A stretch of 64,000 nt of DNA from Streptomyces sp. SID12488. GTDB taxonomy: Bacteria; Actinomycetota; Actinomycetes; Streptomycetales; Streptomycetaceae. The notes beneath the pieces are model-generated. The model worked only from the letters and a program-made list of their open reading frames with translations, did not search any database and had not been told where the DNA came from. Below are positions 26,830 to 38,093 of this stretch, piece after piece; position 1 is the stretch's first letter; every line of letters begins with the position of its first letter. The stretch is taken from NCBI RefSeq assembly GCF_010548275.1, contig NZ_JAAGLT010000004.1:62001-126000 (forward strand), given 5' to 3'. A program made the translations under genes and the position numbers.

Positions 26830-28212
26830 TCACATGATGCCCGCCTGGCCGGCGGCAGTGATCCAGGTCGGGAACTCGGAGAGGAGCCGGTCGTACAGCT
26901 CCTGGTCAGGGACGGTGCTGACGTCGTCCACGGCGAAGAATCCGACGTTGTCCACGCGCCGGCCGGGCAGGGTGTCGAAGCGTTCCAGCACTCCGTAGTT
27001 GGCCCGTCCCAGCCCCACGAACTGCCAGAAGATCGGTTCCTCGACGGCTTCCCGCAGCTCTCGCTCGATCACGGCGTCGCGATAGACGCCCCCATCGGAG
27101 AAGAACAGCACCAGGGTGGGGGCGGCAGCGGGATTTTCCCGGACATACGTACGAACTTGAGCGATCGCCTTCTGTTCTTCGTTCTGGATGCCGACCGTCC
27201 GCATGTCGACCTGACCGGATTCCAGGCCCCTGGCGGGCTTCTTGCTGCGACGGAAGAGGCTGATCTGTCCCACCCGGACGTGCAGTCGCAGCCATTCCGG
27301 AAGATCCCCGAGTCGCAGATCAGGGAGGCGTGCCGCGTTCGAAGCGAACGTCCAGGCCTGCATGTCACCGTCGTCGTCCAGCTGCGCGGCAACCGCTGCC
27401 ATACGCTCCACGACATCGGCGACGACGCCCTTGGAGTAGAGAAAGGACATGGATCCGGAGGCGTCGAGGACCAGGATGACGCGCGCGGTCACCCCGGTTG
27501 CTCCATGCTTCCTCAGACTGACCGCCACCTGTTCCTTGCGCAGAGACAGCCGCTTGCGCATGTCTACGGGCAACTGCTCTTCGCCCTTACGGAGGCGCGG
27601 GCCGGCAGATTCTGCGGCCGGGGCCGGGGCCGGCGATGCCGGAACCGGTGTCGCCGGGAACGCGGACGGATCCGAGGGCGCATCGTCAACGGTGATGCCG
27701 AAGTCGGTGGCCAGCCCGGCGAGCCCGGAGGCATAGCCCTGACCGATTGCGCGGAACTTCCACTGCCCTGCCCGTAGATACAGTTCGCCACCGATGAACG
27801 CGGTCTCCGGCCCGGCCTCCATGGGAAACCGTGCGATCTCGGTCCGCGTCCCGGCGTCCAGTAGCTGCAGAGTCAGCCCGGGCACCTGCCCGAACGTTCC
27901 CCCGTCGGCCGAAGCGCACAGCACGACCCGCTCGACGGCGGGGTCGAGCAAGCGCAGATCCACCTCGACCGTGTCGGTGAGGACACCGCCGACATTCTGC
28001 TTTCCCAGGTGGGTGACCGCGTTCGACGCATGGTGCGGCTGGTTGTAGAAGACGAAGTCACCGTCGTCGCGCACGCGTCCGGCACCGGTGAGCAGCAAGG
28101 CCGAGGCATCGACGTCGGGCACGTCAGGCTTTTCCTGCCAGACGAACTCGACGCGTACCGCAGGAGAATCGACGGGAAGGTTCGCGCCCTTGCTCAGTGC
28201 TCTCGCTGTCAT
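26830..28212 (-). CDS. TerD-family protein fused to a von Willebrand A domain (TerF-like)
   Basis: This 460-residue protein has an N-terminal TerD domain (about 1-180: [66 protein letters not shown]), an Ala/Pro linker, then a VWA domain (about 260-455) with the metal-ion site DASGSMS and FFSDGG. TerD domains bind calcium and VWA domains bind metal, and together they occur in tellurite and stress-resistance systems. Here it is alone rather than in a ter operon. It is separated from thiC by a strong hairpin. Confidence 0.9.
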   Translation of the reverse strand: MTARALSKGANLPVDSPAVRVEFVWQEKPDVPDVDASALLLTGAGRVRDDGDFVFYNQPHHASNAVTHLGKQNVGGVLTDTVEVDLRLLDPAVERVVLCASADGGTFGQVPGLTLQLLDAGTRTEIARFPMEAGPETAFIGGELYLRAGQWKFRAIGQGYASGLAGLATDFGITVDDAPSDPSAFPATPVPASPAPAPAAESAGPRLRKGEEQLPVDMRKRLSLRKEQVAVSLRKHGATGVTARVILVLDASGSMSFLYSKGVVADVVERMAAVAAQLDDDGDMQAWTFASNAARLPDLRLGDLPEWLRLHVRVGQISLFRRSKKPARGLESGQVDMRTVGIQNEEQKAIAQVRTYVRENPAAAPTLVLFFSDGGVYRDAVIERELREAVEEPIFWQFVGLGRANYGVLERFDTLPGRRVDNVGFFAVDDVSTVPDQELYDRLLSEFPTWITAAGQAGIM

Positions 28213-28265
28213 GGGGGCAGTCTGCCCGCCTGGGGAGCAGGAGGGCAGCCTTGCCGTGGTCCCGA

Positions 28266-28303
28266 GGGGAGCGATGCCCGTGAGCGCCGGGGCATCGCTC
28301 CCC
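28266..28303 (-). terminator. thiC terminator hairpin
   Basis: GGGGAGCGATGCCC (28266-28279) pairs with GGGCATCGCTCCCC (28290-28303) in a 14-base stem with a 10-base loop. It lies just beyond the thiC stop and between thiC and the TerD-VWA gene, both on the minus strand. Confidence 0.85.
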
Positions 28304-28308
28304 GGTTC

Positions 28309-30305
<1,997 letters not shown>

Positions 30306-30379
30306 AAGGTGCCTCCACGCTAGCGTCAATTTGGGCGAGGTGAACAGAGGGCCCCTGACGTTCTTGCGATGATCGGGCG

Positions 30380-32311
30380 GTGACCACGACGCAAGGACCC
30401 CCATACCCGTCCTCCGAGCCACCGCGCGGAAGCGGTACCGGGCCGGGCAGCGGAACCGGCGACAGCACCGGCCCGCAGCGCAGGTTCCGGCTGGGCGACG
30501 GCCCTGGCGGTCCCGGTGGACCCGGCGGTGTGCTCGGAGCCAGAACGGGAGGCGCCGGCGGAGCAACCGGACCGAGTGACGGTCCCGGATACGGACCCGG
30601 TCAGAGGGTCGAGCGCAGCTATGGGCCGGGGGTCGGTCAGGGCGGGCGAACAGGCCCGGGCGGCCAAGACCCTGGGTTCGGTGCCGAGGGGCCCGGGACC
30701 GGCCAGTTCGGCCCGATTCCCGTATCCGAAGGCGGGCGGGGTCCCGGCCCCGGAGCGGGCGGCGGGCACGATCACGGCTCCGGTCCGGGGCACGGCACGG
30801 GCCCTGGGCACGGAAACGGACCCGGTGGGAGGTCTCGCGGCGGTCCCGGTGGCAGTGGCGGGCATGGCCCCGGACCGGGGGGCGGGCAGGGGGGCGGACA
30901 CGGACCTGGGCCCGATGACGCCCACGGACCCGATGACCACAGCGGTCACTCGCACGGCCACAGTCACAGCCATGGCCCGGCGGCCCCTGTCTCCGTCCAC
31001 CTGCGGAAGATCATCGGGGCGATTCTGATCCCCTTCGCCGTTGCGGTCGTGGTCGGGCTCGCGGTGCTGTGGCCCGGAGGCGCCCCGGCGCACCAGCGCA
31101 CCGGCGTCGGCTTCGACCGGCAGACCCAGGAGGCCACAGTCACCAAGGTCGTCGCGGTGGACTGCAAGTCCGTCAACGCCTCGGGGGAGACCCCGACCGG
31201 CGACACGTCCACCGCCGAGGGTTCCTCGGCACAGCAACAGGCGACCGGCGACTGCAAGCGGGCGACGATCCGGGTCGACACCGGTGACGACAAGGGCCGT
31301 ACGTTCACGGAGATCGTCCAGCCGGACCAGTCACGGCAGTTGCACCAGGACGAGAAGGTCGTCGTGGCCTACGAGCCCTCGGCACCGAAGGACCTGCAGT
31401 ACTCGGTCGCCGACGTCAACCGCAGGTTCCCCATGGCCCTGCTGGCCGGCATCTTCGCACTCGCCGTCGTGGTCGTCGGACGCATGCGCGGTGTGATGGC
31501 GCTGATCGCACTGGCCGTCAGCTTCATGATCCTGACCTTCTTCATCCTGCCGGCGGTCCTCCAGGGCTCGAATCCGCTGGTCGTGGCGGTGGTCGGGGCC
31601 AGCGCCATCATGCTGATCGCGCTCTACATGTGCCACGGCCTCTCGGCCCGTACGTCCGTGGCGGTGCTCGGCACCCTGATCTCGTTGGTGCTGATCGGCA
31701 TCCTCGGCTCGCTGTTCATCGGCTGGGCCGCACTGACCGGCAACACCGACGACAGCACGGGCCTGATTCATGGCCTGTATCCGTCCATCGACATGAGTGG
31801 TCTGCTGCTCGCGGGCGTCATCATCGGTTCGCTCGGCGTCCTGGACGATGTGACGGTGACGCAGACATCGGCGGTCTGGGAACTCCACGAGGCGAATCCG
31901 ACGATGGGATGGCGCGGGCTGTACCGGGCCGGCATCCGCATCGGCCGCGACCACATCGCGTCCGTCGTCAACACTCTCGTCCTCGCCTACGCGGGCGCCG
32001 CGTTGCCGCTACTGCTGCTCTTCTCGATCGCGCAGAGCAGCGTCGGGGCCGTCGCCAACAGTGAACTCGTCGCGGAGGAGATCCTGCGGACCCTGGTGGG
32101 CTCGATCGGTCTGGTCGCGTCCGTGCCGGTGACCACGCTCCTGGCCGCTCTGATGGTCTCGGCCGACCGCCCGGGCACGGCACCGCCGGCCGCAGGAGCG
32201 GCAGCGGGGGCTGGACCGGGAACAGGCACTGCGGCAGCAGGGACAGGGGCGGAGGCGGCGACCCAGGCAGCCCCGGCCCGTGCCGGGAAGGGCCGTCGCC
32301 GCAAGCACTGA
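30380..32311 (+). CDS. YibE/F-like membrane protein with Gly/Pro/His-rich N-terminus
   Basis: This 643-residue membrane protein has about 215 N-terminal residues of low-complexity Gly/Pro sequence, becoming His-rich (HDHGSGPGHGTGPGHGNG and later HSGHSHGHSHSHG). A first membrane segment (IIGAILIPFAVAVVVGLAVLW), an extracellular segment of about 100 residues with two Cys, and about seven further membrane segments follow. The latter contain YIBE/F-type strings such as LGVLDDVTVTQTSAVWEL. The tail is Ala/Gly-rich and basic. The His-rich part could bind metal; transport function is not established. The GTG start at 30380 is divergent from thiC. Confidence 0.82.
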   Translation: MTTTQGPPYPSSEPPRGSGTGPGSGTGDSTGPQRRFRLGDGPGGPGGPGGVLGARTGGAGGATGPSDGPGYGPGQRVERSYGPGVGQGGRTGPGGQDPGFGAEGPGTGQFGPIPVSEGGRGPGPGAGGGHDHGSGPGHGTGPGHGNGPGGRSRGGPGGSGGHGPGPGGGQGGGHGPGPDDAHGPDDHSGHSHGHSHSHGPAAPVSVHLRKIIGAILIPFAVAVVVGLAVLWPGGAPAHQRTGVGFDRQTQEATVTKVVAVDCKSVNASGETPTGDTSTAEGSSAQQQATGDCKRATIRVDTGDDKGRTFTEIVQPDQSRQLHQDEKVVVAYEPSAPKDLQYSVADVNRRFPMALLAGIFALAVVVVGRMRGVMALIALAVSFMILTFFILPAVLQGSNPLVVAVVGASAIMLIALYMCHGLSARTSVAVLGTLISLVLIGILGSLFIGWAALTGNTDDSTGLIHGLYPSIDMSGLLLAGVIIGSLGVLDDVTVTQTSAVWELHEANPTMGWRGLYRAGIRIGRDHIASVVNTLVLAYAGAALPLLLLFSIAQSSVGAVANSELVAEEILRTLVGSIGLVASVPVTTLLAALMVSADRPGTAPPAAGAAAGAGPGTGTAAAGTGAEAATQAAPARAGKGRRRKH

Positions 32312-32410
32312 CGGAGGCTGGGCACTGGCTCCGTCAGCGCTTGCGGCGAAGCAGGGCTGCGCGCGAAGTACGGCTGTAAGGCTTCTCCTCACGCCGAGGA
32401 GAAGCGTTAC
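32302..32410. terminator. Two hairpins between convergent YibE/F-like gene and ssgA
   Basis: A first stem joins CAAGC-A-CTGACGGAG (32302-32315) with CTCCGTCAG-C-GCTTG (32329-32343) and overlaps the YibE/F stop codon. A second stem joins GCTTCTCCTC (32381-32390) with GAGGAGAAGC (32396-32405) around a 5-base loop, extended by GTAA/TTAC. They serve the two convergent genes, probably one each. Confidence 0.8.
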
Positions 32411-32441
32411 AGCACTGTCGGGAGCTCCGGCATGATTCCGC

Positions 32442-32879
32442 TCACCCCGCGCTCTGTTCCTCCGCCAGAATGCGGTCCAGCGCCTCATCGAGGTGAGCGT
32501 CGAAGTCGGCGAGGGAACGCTCCTGCCCCAGCGGCACGAGCTTGTCCGTGCGGTCGAGGAAGGCCACCAGCGGCGCCGCACCGGAGCGGAACAGCGCCTG
32601 ATCGGCGCCGACCTGCAGCCGGATCAGCACCTCGCCCAGGACATCGCTGTCGGCGGGCGAGATCCGCACATCCCCGTCCCCGCAGGGCCGTCCCACGCCG
32701 TCGATCAGCAGCTCGCGTCCGAAGGCCCAGGTCACCGGTGCGTCGCCGGGAAGATGGAAGGTCAGCCGGACGGCATACGGATCACGGGTCTCGTAGCGCA
32801 GCTCCACCGGAATGCGGAAGGAGAGCTCCTCCGAGACAAGAAAGCTCATCATGACTTCTGCCTGCACCGACTCGCGCAT
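32442..32879 (-). CDS. ssgA: Sporulation and cell-division protein SsgA
   Basis: This 145-residue protein is the founding type of the SsgA-like family, found only in morphologically complex actinomycetes. The reading MRESVQAEVMMSFLVSEELS to FRIPVELRYETRD, VTWAFGRELLIDG and RTDKLVPLGQE is the SsgA pattern. SsgA acts with SsgB at future septum sites to recruit FtsZ during sporulation-specific division, and affects branching. The gene lies 100 bases downstream of the ssgR regulator on the same strand, the established ssgR-ssgA order. Its presence strongly supports a sporulating streptomycete. Confidence 0.97.
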   Translation of the reverse strand: MRESVQAEVMMSFLVSEELSFRIPVELRYETRDPYAVRLTFHLPGDAPVTWAFGRELLIDGVGRPCGDGDVRISPADSDVLGEVLIRLQVGADQALFRSGAAPLVAFLDRTDKLVPLGQERSLADFDAHLDEALDRILAEEQSAG

Positions 32880-32979
32880 CGCCTAACCCCGTCAGTTGCC
32901 GTGGACTGGCCTGTAATCATCGCTCTGATACTGCTCGAATCTTGCTGAAAGTACACGGTGAATCACAAGGAGTGAGTTT

Positions 32980-33888
32980 TCAGATACTGATAGAGATCGC
33001 GAGGGACCCCAGCAGTCTTCCGACCTCTGCCTGCAACTGCTGTGCTGCAACTAGCAGTCGATCGGCCTGATGAGAAGGGAGAGAAATGGCCAATGTGGCA
33101 GCGGTGGAGCCGATGGTGATCGGAACCGCCGCACAGACCGTCCCCAGCGCGTACTCCTGCCGCTCCACGACCAGTTCCATCCGCCGCATCCGGTCAAGAC
33201 GGCGCAGCAGTGTGTGGCTGTCACGCACCGTGTAGGGGGTGACAGCCTGTACGGGGTGCCGGTCGAGGTGGTCCCGGCGGCACTGCTCGTCCAACTGGGA
33301 GAGCAGGCACTGTCCGATGGCGTGCGCGTGGCCGGTCTCCCGGAAGTCCGCCCACTCCTCGACCGCCGGGTTGCCGGGGGTGTCGGAGACGCACATGACC
33401 TCGATCTCACCGTCGCGGTACACCGCGTAGTACACGGGCACGCCAATCGCGTCCCGCCAGTGCGCGAGCGCGTCCACCACCGTGCTGCGACGTTTCTGCC
33501 TCGCACCGCTGCTGCCCAGCCGCTCGGCCGCCTCACCGAGGAAGAACAGCCCTTTCTCGCGCCGCAGATAGCCCTCGAAGACGAGCGTCCGCAGCAGGTG
33601 GTAGGCGGTCGGGAGGGCGAGGCCGGTCTCGCGGGCCAGTTGCTTGGCCGGTGCGCCGTGCTCGTGCGCGGCGACGGATTCCAGCAGACGCATCGCTCGT
33701 TGTACGGAGCCGATGAGGGTCGCCGTCGGATGCGATTCGCCGGGCGGCACGGTGACGAGGGCGGGCACGGGGGCCGACACGGATCTCTCGGTGAGTCGGT
33801 CGCGATTCCTCGGGGAGGGCGCGGTCCGCTGTTCGGGCCGGCGCTGTACGGGTGGAGCCTGTGGTTCCGCTGGTGCGGTGTCGACCAT
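32980..33888 (-). CDS. ssgR: IclR-type activator SsgR
   Basis: This 302-residue IclR-family regulator has an N-terminal winged helix-turn-helix (about residues 60-115: ATLIGSVQRAMRLLESVAAHEHGAPAKQLARETGLALPTAYHLLRTLVFEGYLRREKG) and a C-terminal effector domain. Its position just upstream of ssgA identifies it as SsgR, known to be needed for ssgA transcription. About 55 unstructured N-terminal residues precede the HTH. Starts at 33888 (ATG, used here) and 33900 (GTG) are both possible, and neither has a strong ribosome-binding site. Confidence 0.92.
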   Translation of the reverse strand: MVDTAPAEPQAPPVQRRPEQRTAPSPRNRDRLTERSVSAPVPALVTVPPGESHPTATLIGSVQRAMRLLESVAAHEHGAPAKQLARETGLALPTAYHLLRTLVFEGYLRREKGLFFLGEAAERLGSSGARQKRRSTVVDALAHWRDAIGVPVYYAVYRDGEIEVMCVSDTPGNPAVEEWADFRETGHAHAIGQCLLSQLDEQCRRDHLDRHPVQAVTPYTVRDSHTLLRRLDRMRRMELVVERQEYALGTVCAAVPITIGSTAATLAISLPSHQADRLLVAAQQLQAEVGRLLGSLAISISI

Positions 33889-34125
33889 GGCGAGGGTCAC
33901 TCTCGAGGGCGAGGGAGGGCTGCCCGTACGGAAGCGCACGGGAGGAGGGGGTACGCCGTCCGCGAGGGTTGTCCCCGCGTCGAATTCCGGACTCTAACCG
34001 CCTGTCACCGCGTGCAGACGGCCCGTACGGGAAACTTCCCCCGCCCGAGGGAACCGGTGTTTTCTGTTACCGGCGCCCGCGCCGTCGCGCCCACCGGCTC
34101 CCGTGCCCCCCTCGCCCCACAGCTC

Positions 34126-34338
34126 TCACCAGTCGCTGCGCGACGACGAACTCGACATGAACTTCCGTACGACGTAGATGAGTCCGCCGACCAGGGCGAC
34201 GAAGACCAGCGCCTTGAAGAGCAGGCCGATGACGAACCCGACGACGGTCGCTATCAGCCCACCGAACACGACGAGGGCGATGACCGGCACCGCGACCCAC
34301 TTCACCCACCACGGCATTCCCGCGAAGATCTCTCGCAT
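34126..34338 (-). CDS. Small membrane protein, DUF5326-like
   Basis: This 70-residue protein begins MREIFAGMPWWVKWVAVPVI. Two adjacent hydrophobic segments (VAVPVIALVVFGGLIATVVGFVIGLLF and ALVFVALVGGLIYVV) are followed by a basic, Ser-rich tail ending SSSSSRSDW. The ATG at 34338 follows AAAAGGGCG; a longer upstream reading lacks hydrophobic content. It matches a small streptomycete family known only as a domain of unknown function. It lies 173 bases upstream of a cupin gene's end, on the same strand. Confidence 0.75.
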   Translation of the reverse strand: MREIFAGMPWWVKWVAVPVIALVVFGGLIATVVGFVIGLLFKALVFVALVGGLIYVVRKFMSSSSSRSDW

Positions 34339-34511
34339 CGCCCTTTTCCTTACTTCTCGGCCCGTCGCATCCGCCGGGGCCTGTGCCCTTCGCTCGTGCC
34401 GGGACATTCGATGTTCCGCCTTCGATGCTAGGGCCGACAGGAGGCCCGGCGGGGGCCTCGCATCCCTTGTCCTCCCCTGATCCATCCCCTAGGGAACCCT
34501 GAGGCAGCGGG

Positions 34512-34829
34512 TCAGCTCTCAGGCGGAGAGAAGACCACCATGACCCGCAGATCCTCGCTGATGTGGTGGAACTTGTGGGCCACCCCGGCCGGCACGTACA
34601 CGACGCTGCCGCGTGCCACCTGGGTCGTCTCCATGCCGACCGTGATCGCGGCCCGCCCGCTCACCACGAAGTACACCTCGTCCTGACGATGAGGCTGCTG
34701 CGGGTCCTGCTCGCCCGCGTCCAGTGCGTACAGGCCGACCGACATGTTCCGTTCGCGCAGGAACTGCAGGTAGGCACCGTCGTTGGCGGCACGTTCCGCC
34801 TCCAGTTCATCCAACCGGAATGCCTTCAT
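34512..34829 (-). CDS. Cupin domain protein
   Basis: This 105-residue single-domain cupin has the first cupin motif PHRQDEVYFVVSGRAAITVG and the second VPAGVAHKFHHISE. Both motifs carry His and Glu residues positioned to bind a metal ion. Small cupins of this kind can be dioxygenases, isomerases or sensors; nothing in the sequence decides which. The ATG at 34829 (MKAFRLDELEAERAAND) begins the domain directly; the much longer frame upstream is shadow of the holin-like gene. It is divergent from that gene by 48 bases. Confidence 0.85.
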   Translation of the reverse strand: MKAFRLDELEAERAANDGAYLQFLRERNMSVGLYALDAGEQDPQQPHRQDEVYFVVSGRAAITVGMETTQVARGSVVYVPAGVAHKFHHISEDLRVMVVFSPPES

Positions 34830-34877
34830 CGCCCTCGCCCACGCTCGTAACCGATCTCTTCTGCCACGATCAGACAC

Positions 34878-35255
34878 ATGAAGAATTTCGTAGTCAAGAC
34901 ACTCGCCAACGCGGGTGCCCTCGGCGTGGCCGTGTGGGTCCTCGACAAGATCACCCTGACCGGTGACAGCACGGGCAAGAAGATCGGCACGCTGATCGTC
35001 GTCGCCCTCCTGTTCGGTCTGGTGAACTTTCTGGTCAAGCCACTCGTGCAGGTGCTCACCTTCCCGCTGTTCCTCCTCACGCTCGGCCTGATCACCCTCG
35101 TGGTCAACGCCCTGATGCTGCTGCTCACCTCGTGGCTGGCCGACAAGTTCGACCTGAGCTTCCACGTCGAGGGCTTCTGGACGGCCGTCCTGGGCGGCCT
35201 GATCATCTCGGTCGTCTCCTGGGCGCTGCACATCGTCCTTCCCGACGAGGACTGA
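34878..35255 (+). CDS. Phage holin family IV-like membrane protein
   Basis: This 125-residue protein has four predicted hydrophobic segments, for example LIVVALLFGLVNFLVKPLVQVLTFPLFLLTLGLITLVVNALMLLL, and matches the chromosomal holin-like family seen across bacteria. Despite the family name there is no prophage around it. It stands 9 bases before ptpA and so is probably in the same operon. Function in the host cell is unknown, perhaps membrane permeability or envelope stress. Confidence 0.85.
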   Translation: MKNFVVKTLANAGALGVAVWVLDKITLTGDSTGKKIGTLIVVALLFGLVNFLVKPLVQVLTFPLFLLTLGLITLVVNALMLLLTSWLADKFDLSFHVEGFWTAVLGGLIISVVSWALHIVLPDED

Positions 35256-35264
35256 GGACGCCCG

Positions 35265-35756
35265 ATGCCTTACCGCGTCTGTTTCGTCTGCACGGGCAAC
35301 ATCTGCCGCTCCCCGATGGCGGAGTCCGTCTTCCGCGCGCGCGTGGAGGAGGCCGGGCTGGCCGGCCTGGTCGAGGTCGACAGTGCGGGCACAGGCGGCT
35401 GGCACGAGGGCGACGCCGCCGACCCGCGCACGGTCTCCGTGCTGGAGGCGGCCGGTTACGAAGGCGATCACGCGGCCCGCCAGTTCCGGGCCGCGTGGTT
35501 CGCCCGCCTCGACCTCGTCGTCGCCCTGGACGCAGGCCATCTGAAGGCCCTGCGCCGTCTGGCGCCCACTCCGCAGGACACGGAGAAGGTCCGCCTGCTG
35601 CGCTCGTACGATCTCGCCGCGGGCACCGATCTGGACGTCCCTGACCCGTACTACGGAGGTATGGACGGCTTCGAGGAGTGCCTTGAGATGGTGGAGGCGG
35701 CAAGCGTGGGCCTGCTCGCCGCGGTACGGACAGAATGGGAAGGACGAGCGGCATGA
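35265..35756 (+). CDS. ptpA: Low-molecular-weight protein-tyrosine phosphatase
   Basis: This 163-residue enzyme has the P-loop VCFVCTGNICRSP (catalytic Cys and Arg in CxxxxxRS) near the N-terminus, DSAGTGGWH, and the general-acid Asp in DVPDPYYGG. It removes phosphate from phosphotyrosine; S. coelicolor PtpA, the likely orthologue, affects antibiotic production. The ATG follows GAGGACGC. Its stop overlaps the next gene's ATG by four bases (ATGA), so a PLP lyase is translationally coupled to it. Confidence 0.95.
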   Translation: MPYRVCFVCTGNICRSPMAESVFRARVEEAGLAGLVEVDSAGTGGWHEGDAADPRTVSVLEAAGYEGDHAARQFRAAWFARLDLVVALDAGHLKALRRLAPTPQDTEKVRLLRSYDLAAGTDLDVPDPYYGGMDGFEECLEMVEAASVGLLAAVRTEWEGRAA

Positions 35757-36922
35757 CTGATTCGGCTGCGAACGAGAGTTCGAGCGTTCACGCGAACCCG
35801 GCTATGGGCGACGGCACGCGCGCGGTACGGGCAGGACTGCCCGAGCCGGTCAAGCACGCGCCCGCCCTCCCCGGCCCGGTGTTCGCGGCCCACTACCACC
35901 TGCCGGGTGACCCCACCGGCCCGTACACCTACGGCCGTGACGAGAACCCGACCTGGACGCTGCTGGAGCGCGCCATCGGTGAGCTGGAGGCGCCGGAGCG
36001 GGAAGGCGTCGAGACGCTCGTCTTCGCCTCCGGAATGGCAGCCGTCTCGTCGGTGCTCTTCTCCCAGCTGCGCACCGGGGATTCCGTCGTCCTGCCCGTC
36101 GACGGCTACCAGGCGCTGCCCCTGGTGCGGGCCCAGCTGGAGGCGTACGGCATCGAGGTGCGCACCGCTCCGACCGGTGGCAACGCTCAGCTCGACGTTC
36201 TCGACGGCGCGCGGCTGCTGTGGATCGAGACCCCGTCGAACCCCGGGCTCGACGTGTGCGACGTACGACGGCTCGCCGAAGCGGCACACGCGCGTGGCTG
36301 TCTCGTGGCCGTCGACAACACCCTGGCGACACCGCTCGGCCAGCGCCCGCTGGAGCTGGGCGCCGACTTCTCCGTGGCCAGTGGAACCAAGCAGCTCACC
36401 GGGCACGGCGACGTACTGCTCGGTTACGTCACCGGTGCGGACGCCTCCGCGATGGCCGCCGTACGTCGGTGGCGCAAGATCGCCGGGGCAGTTCCCGGGC
36501 CCATGGAGGCCTGGCTCGCGCATCGGTCGATCGCCACCCTCCCCTTGCGTGTCGACCGGCAGGACACCACCGCGCTGGCTCTCGCCGAGTCTCTGCGCGG
36601 GCGGCCCGAGGTAACCGGGCTGCGTTATCCGGGGCTGCCGGAGGATCCCTCGCACAAGATCGCTTCGCGGCAGATGCGGCGCTATGGGTGTGTGGTTTCC
36701 TTCGTGCTGCCCACGCGCGCGCGTGCCGACCGTTTTCTCGACGCGCTGCGGCTCGTGGACGACGCCACGAGCTTCGGTGGGGTCCGGTCCACGGCCGAAC
36801 GGCGCGGCCGGTGGGGCGGGGACGCCGTGCCGGAGGGCTTCATTCGCTTCTCGGTCGGCGCCGAGGACCCGGAAGACCTGGTCGCGGATGTGCTGCGCGC
36901 GCTGGAGGAGTCGACGGATTGA
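35753..36922 (+). CDS. Cys/Met-metabolism PLP-dependent lyase (cystathionine gamma-lyase-like)
   Basis: This 389-residue enzyme of the Cys/Met metabolism family has YGRDENPTWTLLERAIGELE, GMAAVSSVLFS, TPSNPGLDVCDV, VDNTLATPLGQRPLELGADFSV and the PLP-binding Lys in SGTKQLTGHGDV. It probably cleaves or forms thioether bonds in cysteine/methionine metabolism, but assignment between gamma-lyase, beta-lyase and gamma-synthase is not secure. The ATG at 35753 overlaps the ptpA stop. An in-frame ATG 18 bases earlier is less likely because it lies within ptpA. Confidence 0.88.
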   Translation: MTDSAANESSSVHANPAMGDGTRAVRAGLPEPVKHAPALPGPVFAAHYHLPGDPTGPYTYGRDENPTWTLLERAIGELEAPEREGVETLVFASGMAAVSSVLFSQLRTGDSVVLPVDGYQALPLVRAQLEAYGIEVRTAPTGGNAQLDVLDGARLLWIETPSNPGLDVCDVRRLAEAAHARGCLVAVDNTLATPLGQRPLELGADFSVASGTKQLTGHGDVLLGYVTGADASAMAAVRRWRKIAGAVPGPMEAWLAHRSIATLPLRVDRQDTTALALAESLRGRPEVTGLRYPGLPEDPSHKIASRQMRRYGCVVSFVLPTRARADRFLDALRLVDDATSFGGVRSTAERRGRWGGDAVPEGFIRFSVGAEDPEDLVADVLRALEESTD

Positions 36923-36962
36923 CCGGTGCGCAGGGGCCAAGAGGTACTCCGCCACGCCTGGT

Positions 36963-36999
36963 GGCGGTCCGAGCCTCCCCCCTCGTGGCTCGGACCGCC
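36963..36999 (+). terminator. Terminator hairpin after the ptpA operon
   Basis: GGCGGTCCGAGCC (36963-36975) pairs with GGCTCGGACCGCC (36987-36999) in a perfect 13-base stem with an 11-base loop, 40 bases after the PLP-lyase stop. Confidence 0.85.
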
Positions 37000-37146
37000 G
37001 CGGTTCCATGCGCGAAGAACCGCGCGCACAAGGCTAGTTGACTCTGTGTCAGTGTCCAATCACCGTAGCGACAGGGTCCTATCGACTTATTTATAGTTGG
37101 ACAGGGCCGGGAGGTCGAAAGAAGGGCACAGAAGGGGGAGCGCGTA

Positions 37147-38052
37147 ATGGACCTGGCCCTGCTGCGCACCTTCGTGACCGTCCACCGAGCCGGCTCCTTC
37201 ACTCGTGCCGCCGCCCTGCTCGGCCTCTCGCAGCCTGCTGTCACCTCGCAGATCCGCACCCTGGAACGACAGCTGGGGCGCCCTCTGTTCCTGCGTCAGG
37301 CCCGTGGAGTGACCCCCACGACCATCGGCGACGAGCTCGCACACAAGGCCGCACCGCATCTCGACGCGCTCGTGGAGATCACCGAGACCGGGCTGGACGA
37401 GGACTCCTCCGTACGCACGCTGCACCTCGCCGGGCCACCGGAGTTCACCGCGGAACGCGCGCTGCCCGCGCTTACCGAGCTGACCGGGGACGACAGCCAG
37501 GGCTTCGCCCTTCGCGTCTCGTTCGGCAGTGCCGAGGAAACCCTGGAGGGCCTGTCCGCCGGGCATCATGATCTGGCCATCACGACGACCCGTCCGCGCG
37601 GCACCCTGCTCACGGCGACTGCGCTCTGCGACGAGGAGCACGTCCTGGTCGCCGCTCCACGCTGGGCCGCCGAAATCGACACCGAAAAACTGCGCCACCA
37701 GGGGACGTCCGCCCTGCAGAACCTCCCCCTGCTGGAGGTCCACGAGTCGCTGCCACTCGTCGCCCGCTACTGGGCCTCCGTCTTCGGCTCCCACCCCGCC
37801 GCCTCGGGCACCGTCATCGTGCCCGACCTGCGCGCGGTACTCGCTTGCGCCGCCGCGGGTGCGGGACTCGCGGTACTACCCCGGTATCTGTGCGCGCCCG
37901 CGCTGGAGCACGGTGAGGTGGTTGCTCTGCTCGATCCGGCTGTGCCTCCGCTGCGGACGTATTTCCTGGTGGTTCGCACCGGCACGCTGGCGATGCCGCA
38001 CATCACACGGGCGCACGAATGGCTCCAGCACGCGGCGGCCGACTGGGGCTGA
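37147..38052 (+). CDS. LysR family transcriptional regulator
   Basis: This 301-residue regulator has an N-terminal LysR helix-turn-helix (MDLALLRTFVTVHRAGSFTRAAALLGLSQPAVTSQIRTLERQLGRPLFLRQ) and a two-lobed substrate-binding domain of about 210 residues. The ATG follows AGAAGGGGGAGCGCGTA, a strong ribosome-binding site. The upstream 140 bases are AT-rich for this genome and probably hold its promoter. The next gene is a Nudix protein on the same strand, not a divergent target, so the regulated genes are not evident. Confidence 0.92.
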   Translation: MDLALLRTFVTVHRAGSFTRAAALLGLSQPAVTSQIRTLERQLGRPLFLRQARGVTPTTIGDELAHKAAPHLDALVEITETGLDEDSSVRTLHLAGPPEFTAERALPALTELTGDDSQGFALRVSFGSAEETLEGLSAGHHDLAITTTRPRGTLLTATALCDEEHVLVAAPRWAAEIDTEKLRHQGTSALQNLPLLEVHESLPLVARYWASVFGSHPAASGTVIVPDLRAVLACAAAGAGLAVLPRYLCAPALEHGEVVALLDPAVPPLRTYFLVVRTGTLAMPHITRAHEWLQHAAADWG

Positions 38053-38093
38053 GCATCCGTAGGGCCTGGGACCCCTCTGCGGCCCTCTCCGAT

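Noticed and set aside
34878..35255. Prophage signal from the holin-family gene
   Set aside because: No integrase, portal, capsid or lysis genes are near; the family is chromosomal in many bacteria.
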